Source: Aquanectria penicillioides (lineage: Eukaryota; Ascomycota; Sordariomycetes; Hypocreales; Nectriaceae). Taken from it: 64,000 nt of DNA. The stretch is taken from positions 1,240,001-1,304,000 of the forward strand of contig PYIU01000010.1 in assembly GCA_003415625.1 (NCBI GenBank), in the 5' to 3' direction. Under the pieces are notes generated by a model. The model was not told the origin of the DNA. It worked only from the letters and a program-made list of their open reading frames with translations, and searched no databases. The position numbers and the translations under genes are program-made. This document shows, one piece after another, positions 41,894 to 59,900 of this stretch (within the stretch, counting starts at the first letter, position 1; every line of letters starts with the position of its first letter).

Positions 41894-42121
41894 TATTGAA
41901 CTGAACTAGTTGTATAATTATCTGTATTTTTTTTATCCCTTTTTTTCTTTCTTTTAGCCTTACTTTATTGCTTAGGCTCTAAAAGAGGGGTTGGGCTGCG
42001 CTAGACCTAATAGAGCTATAGTGTATTTATATGACTTTCATTTAATTATTTCGAGCTTTGTTTCCATAATCTAAAGTGCATACTGATGTTTCCCTGTATG
42101 CACAATACCTTAGGTTTAATA
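41894..42121 (-). repeat. Copia 5' LTR
   Basis: This 228 bp matches 28641-28868. All mismatches I can see are transitions, in both directions, as expected if each LTR was RIPed independently. GCCTT follows at 42122-42126. Confidence 0.9.
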
Positions 42122-42126
42122 GCCTT

Positions 42127-45100
42127 CTTTAAGTCGGTCCTAATAACCCCCTATTTTTTATATAACTCCCTAAAGCATTAGTATTCTAATATGCCTTTAA
42201 TCTAATATGCCCCTTTAGCTTAAAGGTATAGCCTTTAGGCTAACCTTTAGGATTATTAAGGCTTTATTTTCTTCTTTTAATTTCTACTTTTAGTTTTAAG
42301 CTAATCTTACTAAAAGATTAATAAGTTTTAGCTATTAAATAAATAACTTAAAGGCCTTTTATAAAAGGCTTTTAGTAAAACTATTAATTAATAATTAAAT
42401 TAATAAAGTATAAATAATATTAATTTAATTCTTTATAACTTTTTAATAAAGCTAATAGTTATATATATTAATATATTAAAGCTTTATATATAGTTAAATA
42501 AGCTTCTTTTTAATTAAATAAATAATTTATTTATTATTATATTAAATAGTTATTTAAAAAGAAAAAGTAATTTTTTAATAAGTAATTAATAAATATAGAT
42601 TAATATATAGAAATAAAATAAAATAGCTTATAAATAAAGCTTTTTTAGCTATTTATAATAAAGCTAATAATTTAATCTTTATTATTAATATTATTATTAT
42701 ATTTTATTTATTAGCTCTTTAAAAGGTTATATTACTAAAAAGGCTTATAGTAAATGCTTATAAACTTTAATAGTTTAGTAAATTATTAATAAAATTAATA
42801 TTAAAAGCTATTAAAAGGTTATTATTTCTATTATTAAATTTAGCTTTATACTATAAGAAGAATTCTTATATTTATATAAAATACTAAAGGACTTAATTTA
42901 TAGTTTTATAATACTTAAGGCTTAAATTTTAATTAAATTATATTAGTCTATTTATTATAAAGGTAATATTTAATTAAGTTATAATTGCAGTATATATAAT
43001 AATATTAACTTTTTATTAATATAAATTAATTAATTATAGAGTTATATTACTATTAAATAAAAAGAGCTCTTTAAGTGCTATTAAAGTTTTATACCTAAAG
43101 TTTAATAAGGAATTAATAAGCAATTAATAAGCCTTATTAATATAAATAGATTAAAAAAGCTAAAGCTATTAAATTGCTTTATTATAGATAACTTTAATAT
43201 TTAAAAACTAATAAAGAGGCTTACTTTCTTTAATATAATAGAGTTTCTAAAGGGATTTAATTAGCTTAATTGCTTTATTTTTTAAGGTCTTTAAGTAATA
43301 AAAAATATAATTATTTATATAAAAGAAAAAAATAATTTCTTTATATAGCTAATAATAGTCTTTATTAAATATTTAATAAAAGCCTAATAAATATAGGCCC
43401 TTTTTAAAATATTATTACTATAAAAAAGATAATTATTTAAGGCTATATAAAGCCTTTTAAAGCTTAAGAATAATATTAAATTTTTAATATTTAATTAGCA
43501 TTTTTATATAAATATCTTTATTAAGGTCTATATATATAAAGGCATTAATTATATTATATTGCAATATCTTATAGTTAAAGCAATTAACTAAAGCTATAAG
43601 GGTTTAAAATAATATTTTAGCTAAAGTAGCTATATAAATATTTTAGCTAAAGTAGCTATTAATTACTATAAATTATTAATTATACCTTAATTTTAATAAA
43701 GTAATTATATTTATTAAGCTTATATATATATATTTAATAGTAGTTAAGCATTTAATAACTATTTACTATTACTTTAGCTACTTTAATCTATAAGCCTATT
43801 TCTTTATGGCTTTAAAGGTAGAAAGTTTTAGCTATAATTAGCTAGTCTTTATATAGATATTTATTTATTTAAGTATAAAAGCTAAAAAGCTACTTTAATA
43901 AATACTAAAGTATTTTAGTAAATAGCCTTTTTATAAAGGGTTTTTCCTTTTTATAAATAAAAATAACTTTATTATATATATAATTAAAAGGGTAAATTAA
44001 GCTTCCCTTTACTAGCTTTAATAAAGGGCTAATTAAGCTATTTCCTTTAGTTTAATAAAAGCATTTATAATACTTTTGCCCTTATAGGCTGCCTATTAAA
44101 AATATAGCTTTAAATAATATTTTAGGCATTACCCTTTTAAAAATAATTTAATATATATTTAATAGCTTTACTCCTTTAGTATTATTACTATTTTATTACT
44201 TTTATCTCTTTATATTTAAGTAAATAGCTAAAGTATAAAAAAAGGCTAATAAAAGTAATTATAAAGATATAAATATAACCTTAAATTTAAAAGTAATATA
44301 AATAGATTATTTAATAAAGGCTTAATAAATACTTACTTTCTTTTTATTAGCCTTTATATACTTTAAATTACTAAAATTAAGCAAGATTTTATTTAATTCT
44401 TTATTTAAAAGCTATAATAACTATAATAAAGATTTCTTTATTGCTATAAATAGCTCTTAAATATATTTCTATATTGCTTTTAAGTTTTCTTTTAGTAAAT
44501 TATCCTAAAGGCTCTTTAAATGCCTATTAAATAATTAATATTTATTAAAGATTATATCTTTTAAGATTATTACTTTCTTTAATAGTAAGTTTTAAATCTA
44601 AAAGGAATTACTTAATATATATTCTATAAGGAATTTAATTTAAGCTTATAAAGCCTGCCTTTAAAAACAGTTTTAATAAAGCTATATATTTACTATTAAT
44701 AGAAAAGCTTTATAGCTATATAATTATAAATAAAATAAAATAAATTTTACTATACTATTAATATAGTATTATAAGTAAAATACTTTATAAAAAGACTTTT
44801 AGCCTTAATAAATATTTAATAAATAGTTATAAAAGTAAATAGCTGCTTTAATAGTCTTTAGCTAAAGGTATACTAAAAGCTTAACTACTATTTATATTAT
44901 ATAGCTTTTTTTTAATAATAACTGCTATAATGCATTTAATGCCTTTATTTTAGGCTTAAGTATTTAATATAAAGAGCTTATATTAAATCTCTATTGCCTT
45001 TATTTTAATAGCTATTTAATAATAAATTATTAAAAGCTTATTATTGCATTTAAAGACCTTTACTATTATTTTATATTATACTTTTATTATTTTAATAAAG

Positions 45101-45777
45101 CTTATAAAAGCAATTTAAATTATAAATATTAATTAATCTATAATATAATAATTCTATATATAACTAAAGGCTTAATTTACTATAATCTATAATAATATAT
45201 AGCCTTTATAGCCTAACTCTATTAAATAGAAATTAAGGGCAATTTGCTTTTTTAGCTTTACCCTTATAGTAGCTTTTTAAAGGGTTTAGCAAACTGCTTA
45301 ATAAGCCTTTACTACTCTATAGGCATTATAGTTAACTATTATAATTCTTTAAGGGCCTTAAGGGTTATTTAGCTTTAGCCTAATGCCTTAAGTAGCATTT
45401 AAAAAGTACTTAAAAATATTTAGGCTTAAGTAGCTAAATTGCTAATACTATATATATAAATTCCCCTTAAGGGGCCTTTATTAAATCTATAATATATATT
45501 TTTAAATATAGCATTAAGCTAATAAGCAATTAATAAATAGTGCTTAAAGGGCTAATAACTCCTTTTTATTAAAGTATATATATTTTAAAATCTATTATTT
45601 ATAGATCTCTTTAATTTTACTAAAGTAGCTACTATTAGCTTTATATAAGTAATTACTATTAAATTTATATTGTATTAAAATTTTTATTCTTTTAGCTATA
45701 AAAAGAATATTAAGTTTAATATTAAGGCTTTATAAAAGGCAATATTAAATAGTTAAAGGGTTATTAATACAATTAAA
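42127..45777. mobile_element. Unclassified RIPed repeat
   Basis: About 3.65 kb of AT- and TpA-rich sequence between the copia target duplication and LINE copy B. It does not align with the LINE copies or the copia as far as I can see. Reading frames are broken by frequent TAA/TAG. I could not recognise a transposase, integrase or reverse transcriptase in it. The moderately AT-rich first 150 bp may be its less mutated edge. Confidence 0.45.
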
Positions 45778-48700
45778 ACTCTACCCTTAAACTTACAACT
45801 ACTTGCAGCTATTTTAAACTACCTTTAAAATGTTTAAAACTATAATTAATTAATTTTTTATACTAGGCTACTTTTAAATACAATAGTATATTAAAAGTAT
45901 AGCGCTAATACTATAGCCCTTTTAATAGTTATTAATTTAAAAAGATATAGCATTAAAAATAGCTAATATAACCCTCTTTTTATTACTAGCTAATATAATA
46001 ATATACCTAAAATAAATAAAGTAATAAAAGCTAGTAAAAGCCTTATAATTAATAAAGATAAAGAAGCCTATAAAGCTATTATTAAAATTATTTTATTTTA
46101 CTTTCTTAAAGTGGTTTAAAAGGTATTTTAAATCTATATTAATATATATAAATGCACTTTTGCCCTCCCTTTAAGACTAATATAACCCTTAAAGAGAGAC
46201 TTATTAATAAAATTATTACTATTATAATAATTACTATTATTATAGTAGTAATAGTTACTTTAGCTAATTTAAGCTTCTTTTCTTTTTAACTAATATAATA
46301 GTCTTATATATTAGTCCTTTTATATAGCTTTATACCTATAAATATTAAAATTAATAAGTATATAATTTATAGCTATATTAAATATAAGGTTACTATTTAT
46401 ACTAAAGATACTCTTAAGGATATTAAAAACTATACTTTAATAGAAACTATATAAATAGTAAATTAAGCTTATAGCAACTTTTATATAATTATAATATATT
46501 GCCTTTTTAATAAAAATATAGTTTTTACCTTTTTTATTTTAAAATAGGCTAAAGCTTTTTATAAAAAAGAATAAATAGCTATTATATTTAAAAATAATAC
46601 CTTTTTAGCTTTTTTAACTTTTGCTATTTTAATAAAGGGAATTTAAATTAAATTTATTTTTAATAATATAAATAAACTTATTAAAACTATTAATAATATT
46701 AATACCTTAAGAGTTAATAAAATAAAGCCTACTTAAGCCTAAAATAGTATTATAATAAAAATAAATTTAATTCTTTATATTTTATTAATTAAAAAAGCTA
46801 ATAGCTTATATAATAATAGGCTATTTTTTAATATTAAACTTTATAATTATAAATCCTTTAATAAAGAATTAAAATCTATTTAATACTTTTAATACTATAA
46901 ATATAGCTATATTATAGAAAACTATTAATTTACTTTAATTTATAGCTAATATAGCAGCTTAATATATAATAATTGCTTTATTAAAAAAGAAGAAATCCTT
47001 TATTATTATACTTTATACTATAAAGACTATTTAGCCTAAAGCTATATTTATTTTATAGTAAAAAAGCATTAAATCTATATAAAAAAAGAATACTATAAAT
47101 AATTAATAAAATATAAAGAATGCACTTTAATATAGTAAAATATCCCTTATATATAATAGAATAGCTTCTTTAAAAACTCCCTTTTTATAGCTTCTCTCTT
47201 TATTAAAAGAGTTAGCTAACCTTTAGGCTCTATAAATAAATAATATTGCACTTTATTTAATGCTTTCTTTTTTTAATGCTTATACTTTATTACTATTATT
47301 TATTAAATTAACCTTTTTATTTATATTTAATTAATATAAATTCTATTTTAAAATATATATTATTATTTTAAATTAATCTATTAAGCGCTATATATTTATA
47401 ATAGATATAATATAATTATACTTTTAGAATTAGCTAAAAACTAAAGGATTAATACTTTAATAAATTCTAAAAGATTAAACTATACTATAATTTAATACTT
47501 AAGCTATATAGCTTTTTATATATATAAATAATATAAACTAAAAACCTAAATCTATTAAATTAAAAAAGATTAAATTAATATTAATTTTAAGTACTATTAT
47601 ATAAAAATAATTGCAATATATAACCTTTTAAAAGGTAAAGAAAACTTAAAAGCAATATATACTTTAGCTAGCTTTACTTTAGTCCCTTAAATAATTATAA
47701 TTAAAGACTTTAATTTATATTATTTAATTTAAAATTATTATAATAAAATCACTTTATATAGCTTAATCTTTTTAATAGAAATATAATAGCTAAATATAAT
47801 TTTAATAACCCTTTATAAAATAATAATTTAAAAAGTAAGTAATACTAAAAATAATACCTTTAATTTAATTTAGGCATTAAAGAATAGCTATACTATTTAT
47901 TTAGGCCTTAATTATAATTTAAATAGCTTTAATTATATTTTATAATAAATATATATTAAGCCCTTTATAAATATATTACTTTTTCTTTTATTAAACCTTT
48001 AGTTTATAGCATTTAATTAATATATAATAAACCTTAAAAAGGCTAAGCTTAAAGCATAAATTACTTTTTATTAAACTTTTAATAAAATAACCTTTATATA
48101 ATAGTTAAAATAGGCAATTAAATAGCTAACTTAAGGATTATATTAAATTGCTTAATATACTATCTTAATATAAAGGCAATTTAAGCCTAATTGCAATAAC
48201 TAATAGAACTAGCTTACTATAAAGGCTATTTATTAACTTAAATAAGTATAAAGATATATATAATGCAATAGTATAATAGTTAATTAATTAAAACTATAAA
48301 AAGCAGGCAATAAGCAAAAGGCTTATATAGCTAAAGCTAAATAAATAGCTTAATATAATACTTTATTATAAGCTAAAATAAAAAAAAGTATAAATAGCTA
48401 AAAAAAACTTTAGAACTTAAAGAGATAGATATAACTTTAAAGTAATATTGCTTTAGCTTTATTATAGCTCTTTTTCTTTAATTGCCTTAAGTAAGATTTT
48501 TTAGCTATAAGCTAGTTTAAAAAGGCAATTATATTAATAAAATGCTTTTTCTTTAAGCTTTAGGTAAATAATTAAAATATTAAAGCTATTATAATAGACC
48601 TTATAATATAATCTATAGATATAAATTAAATACTATAGAATATTAAGGATTTAATATAAAACTATATTAAACTTTATAAATTAATATATTTATTTTTTAA

Positions 48701-51700
48701 AATTTAATTATAAAAAGCTTTTAATAGTAATAGTCTTTTTATTAGCTTCTTTAAGTTATATAATAAGCTCTTTTTAAAAGCCTTTATTATTATTATTAAT
48801 ATAAGTATTATATTTAGCTATTTTCTATATTGCTTTTATTATATAATTACTATTATTATTTTTAAATTAAATACAATAATAGCTTAAAAATATATAGTAT
48901 TTAAATAAAGATTTATCTTTCTTTTTAATATACTTAATAAAGTAATAAAGTTAATAATAGCTTAATAAATAATAATAATAGCTAAAAACTTAAATATACT
49001 TTTTAATAATTAAATAAAAAATAAACCTTAAAAGTCTATTAAGCTTGCTTTTATAATTATAATAAAAGTAATATATATAATATAGGCCTATAGTAAAATA
49101 GTATTGCTTTTTTAATTAAACTTTATTATAGCCTTTTGTTTAATTAATTATAAAAGGCTTATTATTACTTTTTATAATTAAGGCTATTTATAATAGTTAT
49201 TTATTTAGCTTTTTAGCTATTTATTTAAGTATTTAATATATCTTTACTTTAATAGTAAGTTCTTTAAACTTTATAGCATTAAAGCTAAAGTTTTATAAAG
49301 ATTATTACTTTTTTTATATTTTTTATTCTATTTATATTAAGGCTTTATATAGCATTTAAAAAAGTCCTTAAAATTATAATAATTAAATTTATTAATAATA
49401 TAAATATACTTATATTTAAAAAAGATATAATAAAAACTTAAGCCTAACTTAAAGCTATATATATAATATAAATATTTTAATCTTTTATTAATAGTATAAT
49501 TTATAAACTTATAAAGGTTTAATTTCTTTATTTTTTTTATTAATACTAAAGGCATTAAGTTTAATTAATCTTTATTTATAATATAATTTAGCTATAAAAA
49601 TTATACTATTTCTTTAGGTTAAGGCTATATAAAAAGCTACTTTAGGGCCTATATATCTTTAAGCTTAAAAGAAAACTTAAGCATTAAAGGCAGGCTTTTA
49701 CTGCCCTTATAGTAAGTATATAAGAAATAAACCTTAAGGCTGCCTATATAATATATATATATATAATTAAATCTATAATTGCCTATAGTATTAATATATA
49801 TTATTTTTTAATAAAAAGAAATAGTAATTTAAAAGGGATTGCTAAAGCTTTATTTATTAAATAGATTTAAGCCCTTTATATTATTAAAGAAGGCTATAAG
49901 GCTATTTTAATTAAACTATTAAAAAGTAAGCTTAAAATCCTTTTATTTAATATATATTTTAATAAATAATTTATTTAATTTTAAGGCTAGCTTTAAGCTT
50001 AAAGCATTAAAAAACTTATTTTTTTTATAATTATATTAATAATATATTAAATTTATTATTACTATTATAATAGCTTTTAATATAAATTAATATAAAAATA
50101 TAAAAAATAGTTTATTAATTAGCTTTTTAATAAAGAATATAAAAAGAATTAAAAATTAATTAAAAATTAAATATTAATTAATTAAAGGTATTAATAGAAA
50201 TAAGCTAAATATAAATTATATAAATAATATATAAAGAATAAAATAAAGATAGCTAAAATCTTTTTATTTTATATAAAGAAAAAAACTATTTATTTATATA
50301 AAGGATTTAAAAAGTATTAAAGCTTTTTATTTATTTAAATATAAATAAAATATATTAAACTTTAAAGATTTCTTTTTTAAAAAAAGGTTCTTAAGGTAAG
50401 TATGCATTAATACTAATATAAAAATACTATTAAAATAGTTAGCTATATTATATTATATTACTTGCTTTACTTAAGCTAAAAAGAAACTTTATTTAATTTA
50501 TTTTATAATCTTTTTAAGCTTAAATAATATTTATTTAAAGCTTAAATTATATATTACTTTATTAAATAGTTAGTTTATTTATATATTATACTATATTATA
50601 AGCTAGCTATTATACTATATTTAATTTAAAATATGCCTATTTTTATATTGCCCTTACCTTTTAATAACTTTTCTATTTAAGCGCTTTAAGCCTTTTTATT
50701 AAAAGAGAAGTTAATATATCTAAAGAAACTCCCTTTAAAAGAGAGAAAAAACTAGCTTATTATATAAATAATATATTAAAGCCTGCCCTTTTAATAGCTT
50801 AATCTTTACTTTAGCTTTATTTTAGTTTTAAACCTTACTTTTATTTATTGCTATATTTAATTTATATTTGCCTACTTTAGCAATTCTATTTACTTTAAGT
50901 CTATATTCTTTTTAAAAGATATAAGATTGATTTTTTTTTTATTTTTTTTTTATTATTTTTCTTTTTTTTTTAAGCCCTTTTTACTTTAATCTTTTTTTAC
51001 CTTTATTTAAGCTTAAGCTATTACTTAAAGAGTTATATTAAACTTTAGTCTTTACTATTAATATTAGCTAATATAAATTTATATTAAAATTAATTTTATT
51101 TATTATTATTATTACTTTTTAATACTATTTATTTTTAAGTAGCTTTAGCCCTTTTAACTAAAAAAAGCAATATAGCTATTAAGCTTTTAAAAGCTATAGC
51201 TATATAATTAATTTTATTAATTAGCTTATAGAGCTAATTAATATTAAGATCTATAGTTAGAACTATAAATATAGCTTAAAGTGCACTTAAATTGCCTTTC
51301 TTTTAGCTTAAATAGCCTTAATCCTTAATTGCTAAAGCTCCTTTTTTATAGCCTATATTAATAATATATTTATAATAAAACTAAATTAAGCTATATTTAT
51401 TATAGCTATTTCCTTTTATAAAGTTACTACTAATATATAAGCATTAGCCTTTATTAAGTATAATAATAGCTTATATAGCTTATATATATAGGCATAAGCT
51501 ATATAGCTATTAGCTTTAGTATTTACTAAAAGTTAGTTTTTTATAGCTATAAAAAATAAAAAAAATAAAGATTATATATTAGCTTAGTTTTAATATAAAC
51601 TATTCTTTTTATTTTTTACTATTTGCATAATATATATAAAATAGAGTAAATTCTATATTGCCCTTAAGGTTAGTATAGTATCTTTTGCCTTAATATAACT

Positions 51701-52393
51701 AGCCTAGCATTTTAATATTTATTAATATTAATATAAAATGCTATTTATAGATATATTAAGTATATATTGCTATTATTATTATTATTATTATAGTTATAAT
51801 TATAATTATAATTATAATTGCAGTTATAGTTATTATTATTATTATTATAATTATTATCTTTAGCTATATATAATTAATATAAAATAATAATAAAAATAGC
51901 AATTAATATTTATATAAATTAAATATTTTATATAAGCAATATATTAATAAAGTATATACTTAAAGGCAATAAAAAAGCTTTTATAAAGGTATATAAAGAA
52001 AGAAGAAAAGGAAAGAAAATAAATATATTTATAAAGATTAAAAAATAATAATAGTAATATTTAAATAGCTAATAGCTAGCTAACTGCTAGCTAGTATTAA
52101 ATTAATACTTTACTCTTTATAAAAGGCCTATAGTATAGATAATTTAGGCCTATTATAGGCCTTATTATTACTTTATTTATTAACTCTATAATTAGGTAAA
52201 TAGAATATTTTAGTAATAGTATTAAATCAACTTTTAATTTAATGCTTTTCTATAGAGAACTTATATTAAGTTTAATATTATATTAAATAAAGGTTTTTAT
52301 TCTATTAGTATAGTTTTTTTCTTTATTAATATAGTATAAAAGCATTATTTACTTTATAGGTCTATAGAGTATTAATAAATAAATAAATAAATA
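45778..52393 (+). mobile_element. LINE copy B (Tad1-like), full length, RIPed
   Basis: It is colinear with copy A from its first bases (compare 45780 onward with 29311 onward) to the AATA-repeat tail at about 52375-52393. Zinc-knuckle region is near 46884, endonuclease GDFN relic at 47703-47714 and reverse-transcriptase FADD relic at 49388-49399. It is more heavily mutated than copy D (fewer surviving Cys and G/C-bearing codons). It is inactive. Confidence 0.85.
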
Positions 52394-53398
52394 GTTTATT
52401 ACTTAAGCTATATAGCTTTTTATATATATAAATAATATAAGCTAAAAGCTTAAATTTATTAAATAAAAAAAAACTAAATTAATATTAATTTTAAATAGTA
52501 TTATATAAAAATAATTATAATATATAATTTACTAAAAGGCAAAAAAGATTTAAAAGTAATATATATTTTAGCTAGCCTTATATTAGCCCTTAAAATAATT
52601 ATAATTAATAAGTTTAATTTATATTATTTAATATAAAACTATTATAATAAAACTACTTTATATAGCTTTATCTTTTTAATAAAAATATAATAATTAAATA
52701 TAGCTTTAATAATACTTTATAAAATAATAACTTAAAAAGTAAGTAATATTAAAAATAGTACTTTTAATTTAGCTTAAGCCTTAAAAAATAATATTATTAT
52801 TTATTTAGGCCTTAATTATAATTTAAATAGCTTTAATTATATTTTATAGTAAATATATATTAAATCTATTATAAATATATTATTATTTTCTTTATTAAAC
52901 TTTTAGCTTATAGTATTTAATTAATATATAATAAACCTTAAAAAGGTTAAGCTTAAAGTATAAATTACTTTTTATTAAATCTTAAATAAAATTACTTTTA
53001 TATAATAATTAAAGCAAGCAATTAAATAGTTAATTTAAAAACTATATTAAATTGCTTAATATATTACCTTAATATAAAAGCAATTTAGGTTTAGCTATAA
53101 TAATTAATAGAATTAATTTATTATAAAAGCTATTTATTAACTTAAATATATATAAAGATATATAGAATATAATAATATATTAATTAATTAGCTAAAACTA
53201 TAAAAAGTAAGCAATAAATAAAAGATATATATAGCTAAAGCTAAATATATAGCTTAATATAATACTTTATTTTAAATAGAAATAAAAAGAAATAGAAATA
53301 GCTAAAAGAAACTTTAGAACTTAAATAAATAAATATAGCTTTAAAGCAATATTACTTTAGCCTTACTATAGCTCTTTTCTTTTAATTGCTTTAAGTAA
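52394..53398 (+). mobile_element. LINE fragment E (endonuclease part), RIPed
   Basis: It is colinear with copy A positions of about 31032-32034 and begins directly after copy B's tail, so it lacks the 5' third. It ends abruptly at about 53398, where the sequence switches to the inverted 3' end of the same LINE family. Confidence 0.75.
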
Positions 53399-56935
<3,537 letters not shown>

Positions 56936-56944
56936 TAATATAAC

Positions 56945-59900
56945 CTTTGCCCTTAAACTTATAACTGCTTATAGCTATTCTAAACTACCTCTAAAATATC
57001 TAAAAATATAACCAATCAAACCCTTATGCTAAATTACCCCTAAATATAATAGTGCATTAGGAGCATAATGCTAATACTACAGCCCTTCTAATAGTTATTA
57101 ATTTAGGAACATATAGCATTAAAAATAGCTAATATAACTCTCTTTTTACTATTAGCCAATATAGCAGTACACTTAAAGCAAATAAAGCAATAGAAGCTAG
57201 TAGAAGCCCTATAATTAATAAAGATAAGGAAGCCTATAAAGCTATTATTGAAATTGTTCTATCTTACTTCCTTAAAGCGGTTTAGAAAGTGTTTTAAACT
57301 TATGCTAATGTATATAAAATGCGCTTTTGCCTCCTCTTTAAGATTAATACAACCTTTAAAGAGAGACTTACCAATAAAATTACTGCTATTATAATAATTG
57401 CTATTATTATAGTAATAATAGCTACTTTAGTTAATTTAAGCTTTTTTTCTTTTTAATTAATATAATAGTTTTATATATTAATTCTTTTATATAGCTTTAT
57501 ATTTATAAATACTAAAATTAATAAGTATATAATATATAGCTATATTAAGTATAAAATTATTATTTATACTAAAGATACCCTTAAAGATATTAAAAACTAT
57601 ATTTTAATAGAAACTATATAAATAATAAATTAAGCCTATAGTAACTTTTATATAGTTATAATATATTGCCTTTTTAATAAAAATATAATCTTTATTTTTT
57701 TTATTTTAAAATAGACTAAAGCCTTTTATAAAAAAGAATAAATAGCTATTATATTTAAAAATAATACTTTTTTTACTTTTTTTATTTTTACTATTTTAAT
57801 AAAAGGAATTTAAATTAAATCTATTTTTAATAATATAAATAAACTTATTAAAACTATTAATAATGCTAATACCTTAAGGGTTAATAAAGTAAAGCTTACT
57901 TAAGTCTATAATAGTATTGCAATAAAGATAAATTTAATTCTTTATATTTTATTTATTAAAGAAGCTAATAGTCTATATAATAATAGGCTACTTTTTAATA
58001 TTAAACTTTATAATTATAAACTCTTTAATAAAGGATTAAAACTTATTTAATGCTTTTAATGCTATAAATATAGCTATATTATAAGAAATTGCTAATTTAC
58101 CTTAATTTATAGCTAATGCAATAGCTTAATATATAATAATTGCTTTATTAAAAAGGGAAAAATCCTCTATTATTATACTCTTTACTATAGGGATTACTTA
58201 ACTTAAAGCTATATTTATTTTATAGTAAAAAAGCATTAAATCTATATAAAAGAAGAATACTATAGATAATTAATAAAATATAAAGAATATATTTTAGTAT
58301 AGTAAAATATCCTTTATATATAATAAAATAGCTTTTTTAAAAACTCTCTTTCTATAGCTTCTCTTTTTACTAAAAGAGTTAGCTAACCTTTAGGCTTTAT
58401 AAATAAATAGTACTATACTTTATTTAATGCTTTTCTTTCTTTTAGTGCCTATACTTTATTGCTATTATTTATTAAATTAATCTCTTTATTTATATTTAAT
58501 TAATATAGATTTTATTCTAAAATATATATTATTGCCTTAAGTTAATCTATTAAGTGCTATATATCTATAATAAATATAATATAATTATACTTTTAGAATT
58601 AGCTAAAAACTAAAAAACTAATACTTTAGTAAACTCTAAAAGATTAAACTATATTATAATTTATTATTTAAGCTATATAGCTTTTTATATATATAAATAA
58701 TATAAATTAAAGACTTAAATCTATTAAATAAAGAAAGATTAAATTAAAGTTAATTTTAAATACTATTATATAAAAATAATTGCAATATATAACCCTTTAA
58801 AAGGTAAGAAAGACTTAAAGGCAATATATACTTTAGCTAATCTTACTTTAGCCCTTAAAATAATTATAATTAAAGACTTTAATTTATATTATTTAATATA
58901 GGATTGCTATAGTAGAACTACTTTATATAGCTTAATCTTTTTAATAGAAATGCAATAATTAAATATAGCCTTAATAATCCCCTATAGAACTATAATTTAA
59001 AAAGTAAGCAATACTAAAAATAGTACCCTTAATTTAACTTAAGCCTTAAAGAATAGCTATACTATTTATTTAGGCCTTAATTATAACTTAAATAGCTTTA
59101 ATTATATTTTATAGTAAATATATATTAAGTTCTTTATAGATATATTGCCTCTCTTTTTATTAGACCTTTAGCTTATAGCATTTAATTAATATATAATAAA
59201 CCTTAAAAAAGCTAAACTTAAAGTATAAATTACTTTTTATTAAACCTTAAATAAAATAACCTTTATATAATAGCTAAAAAAGGCAATTAAATAGCTAACT
59301 TAAAAACTATATTAAATTGCTTAATATACTACTTTAATATAAAGGCAATTTAGGCCTAACTATAATAATTAATAGAATTAGCCTATTATAAAGGCTATTT
59401 ATTAATTTAAATAAGCATAAAGATATATATAATATAATAGTATAGTAGTTAATTAATTAAAACTATAAAAAGCAAGCAATAAGTAAAAGGCTTATATAGC
59501 TAAGGCTAAATATATAGCTTAATGCAATACTTTATTTAAAGCTAAAATAAAAAAAGGTATTAATAGCTAAAAGAAACTTTAGAACTTAAAGAAATAAGTA
59601 TAACTTTAAAGTAGTATTACTTTAGCCCCTTTTTAGCTCCCTTCCTTTAATTGCTTTAGGTAAGATTCTCTAGCTATAAGCTATATTAAAAAGGTAACTA
59701 TATTAATAAAATGCTTCTTCTTTAAGCCTTAAGTAAATAATTAAAATATTAAACCTATTATAATAAACCTTATAATATAACTATTAAATATAGACTAAAT
59801 ACTATAAAATGCTAAAAATTTAATATAAAACTATATTAAATTTTATAAATTAGTTTATTTACTTTTTAAAATTTAATTATAAAAAGCTTTTAATAGTAAT

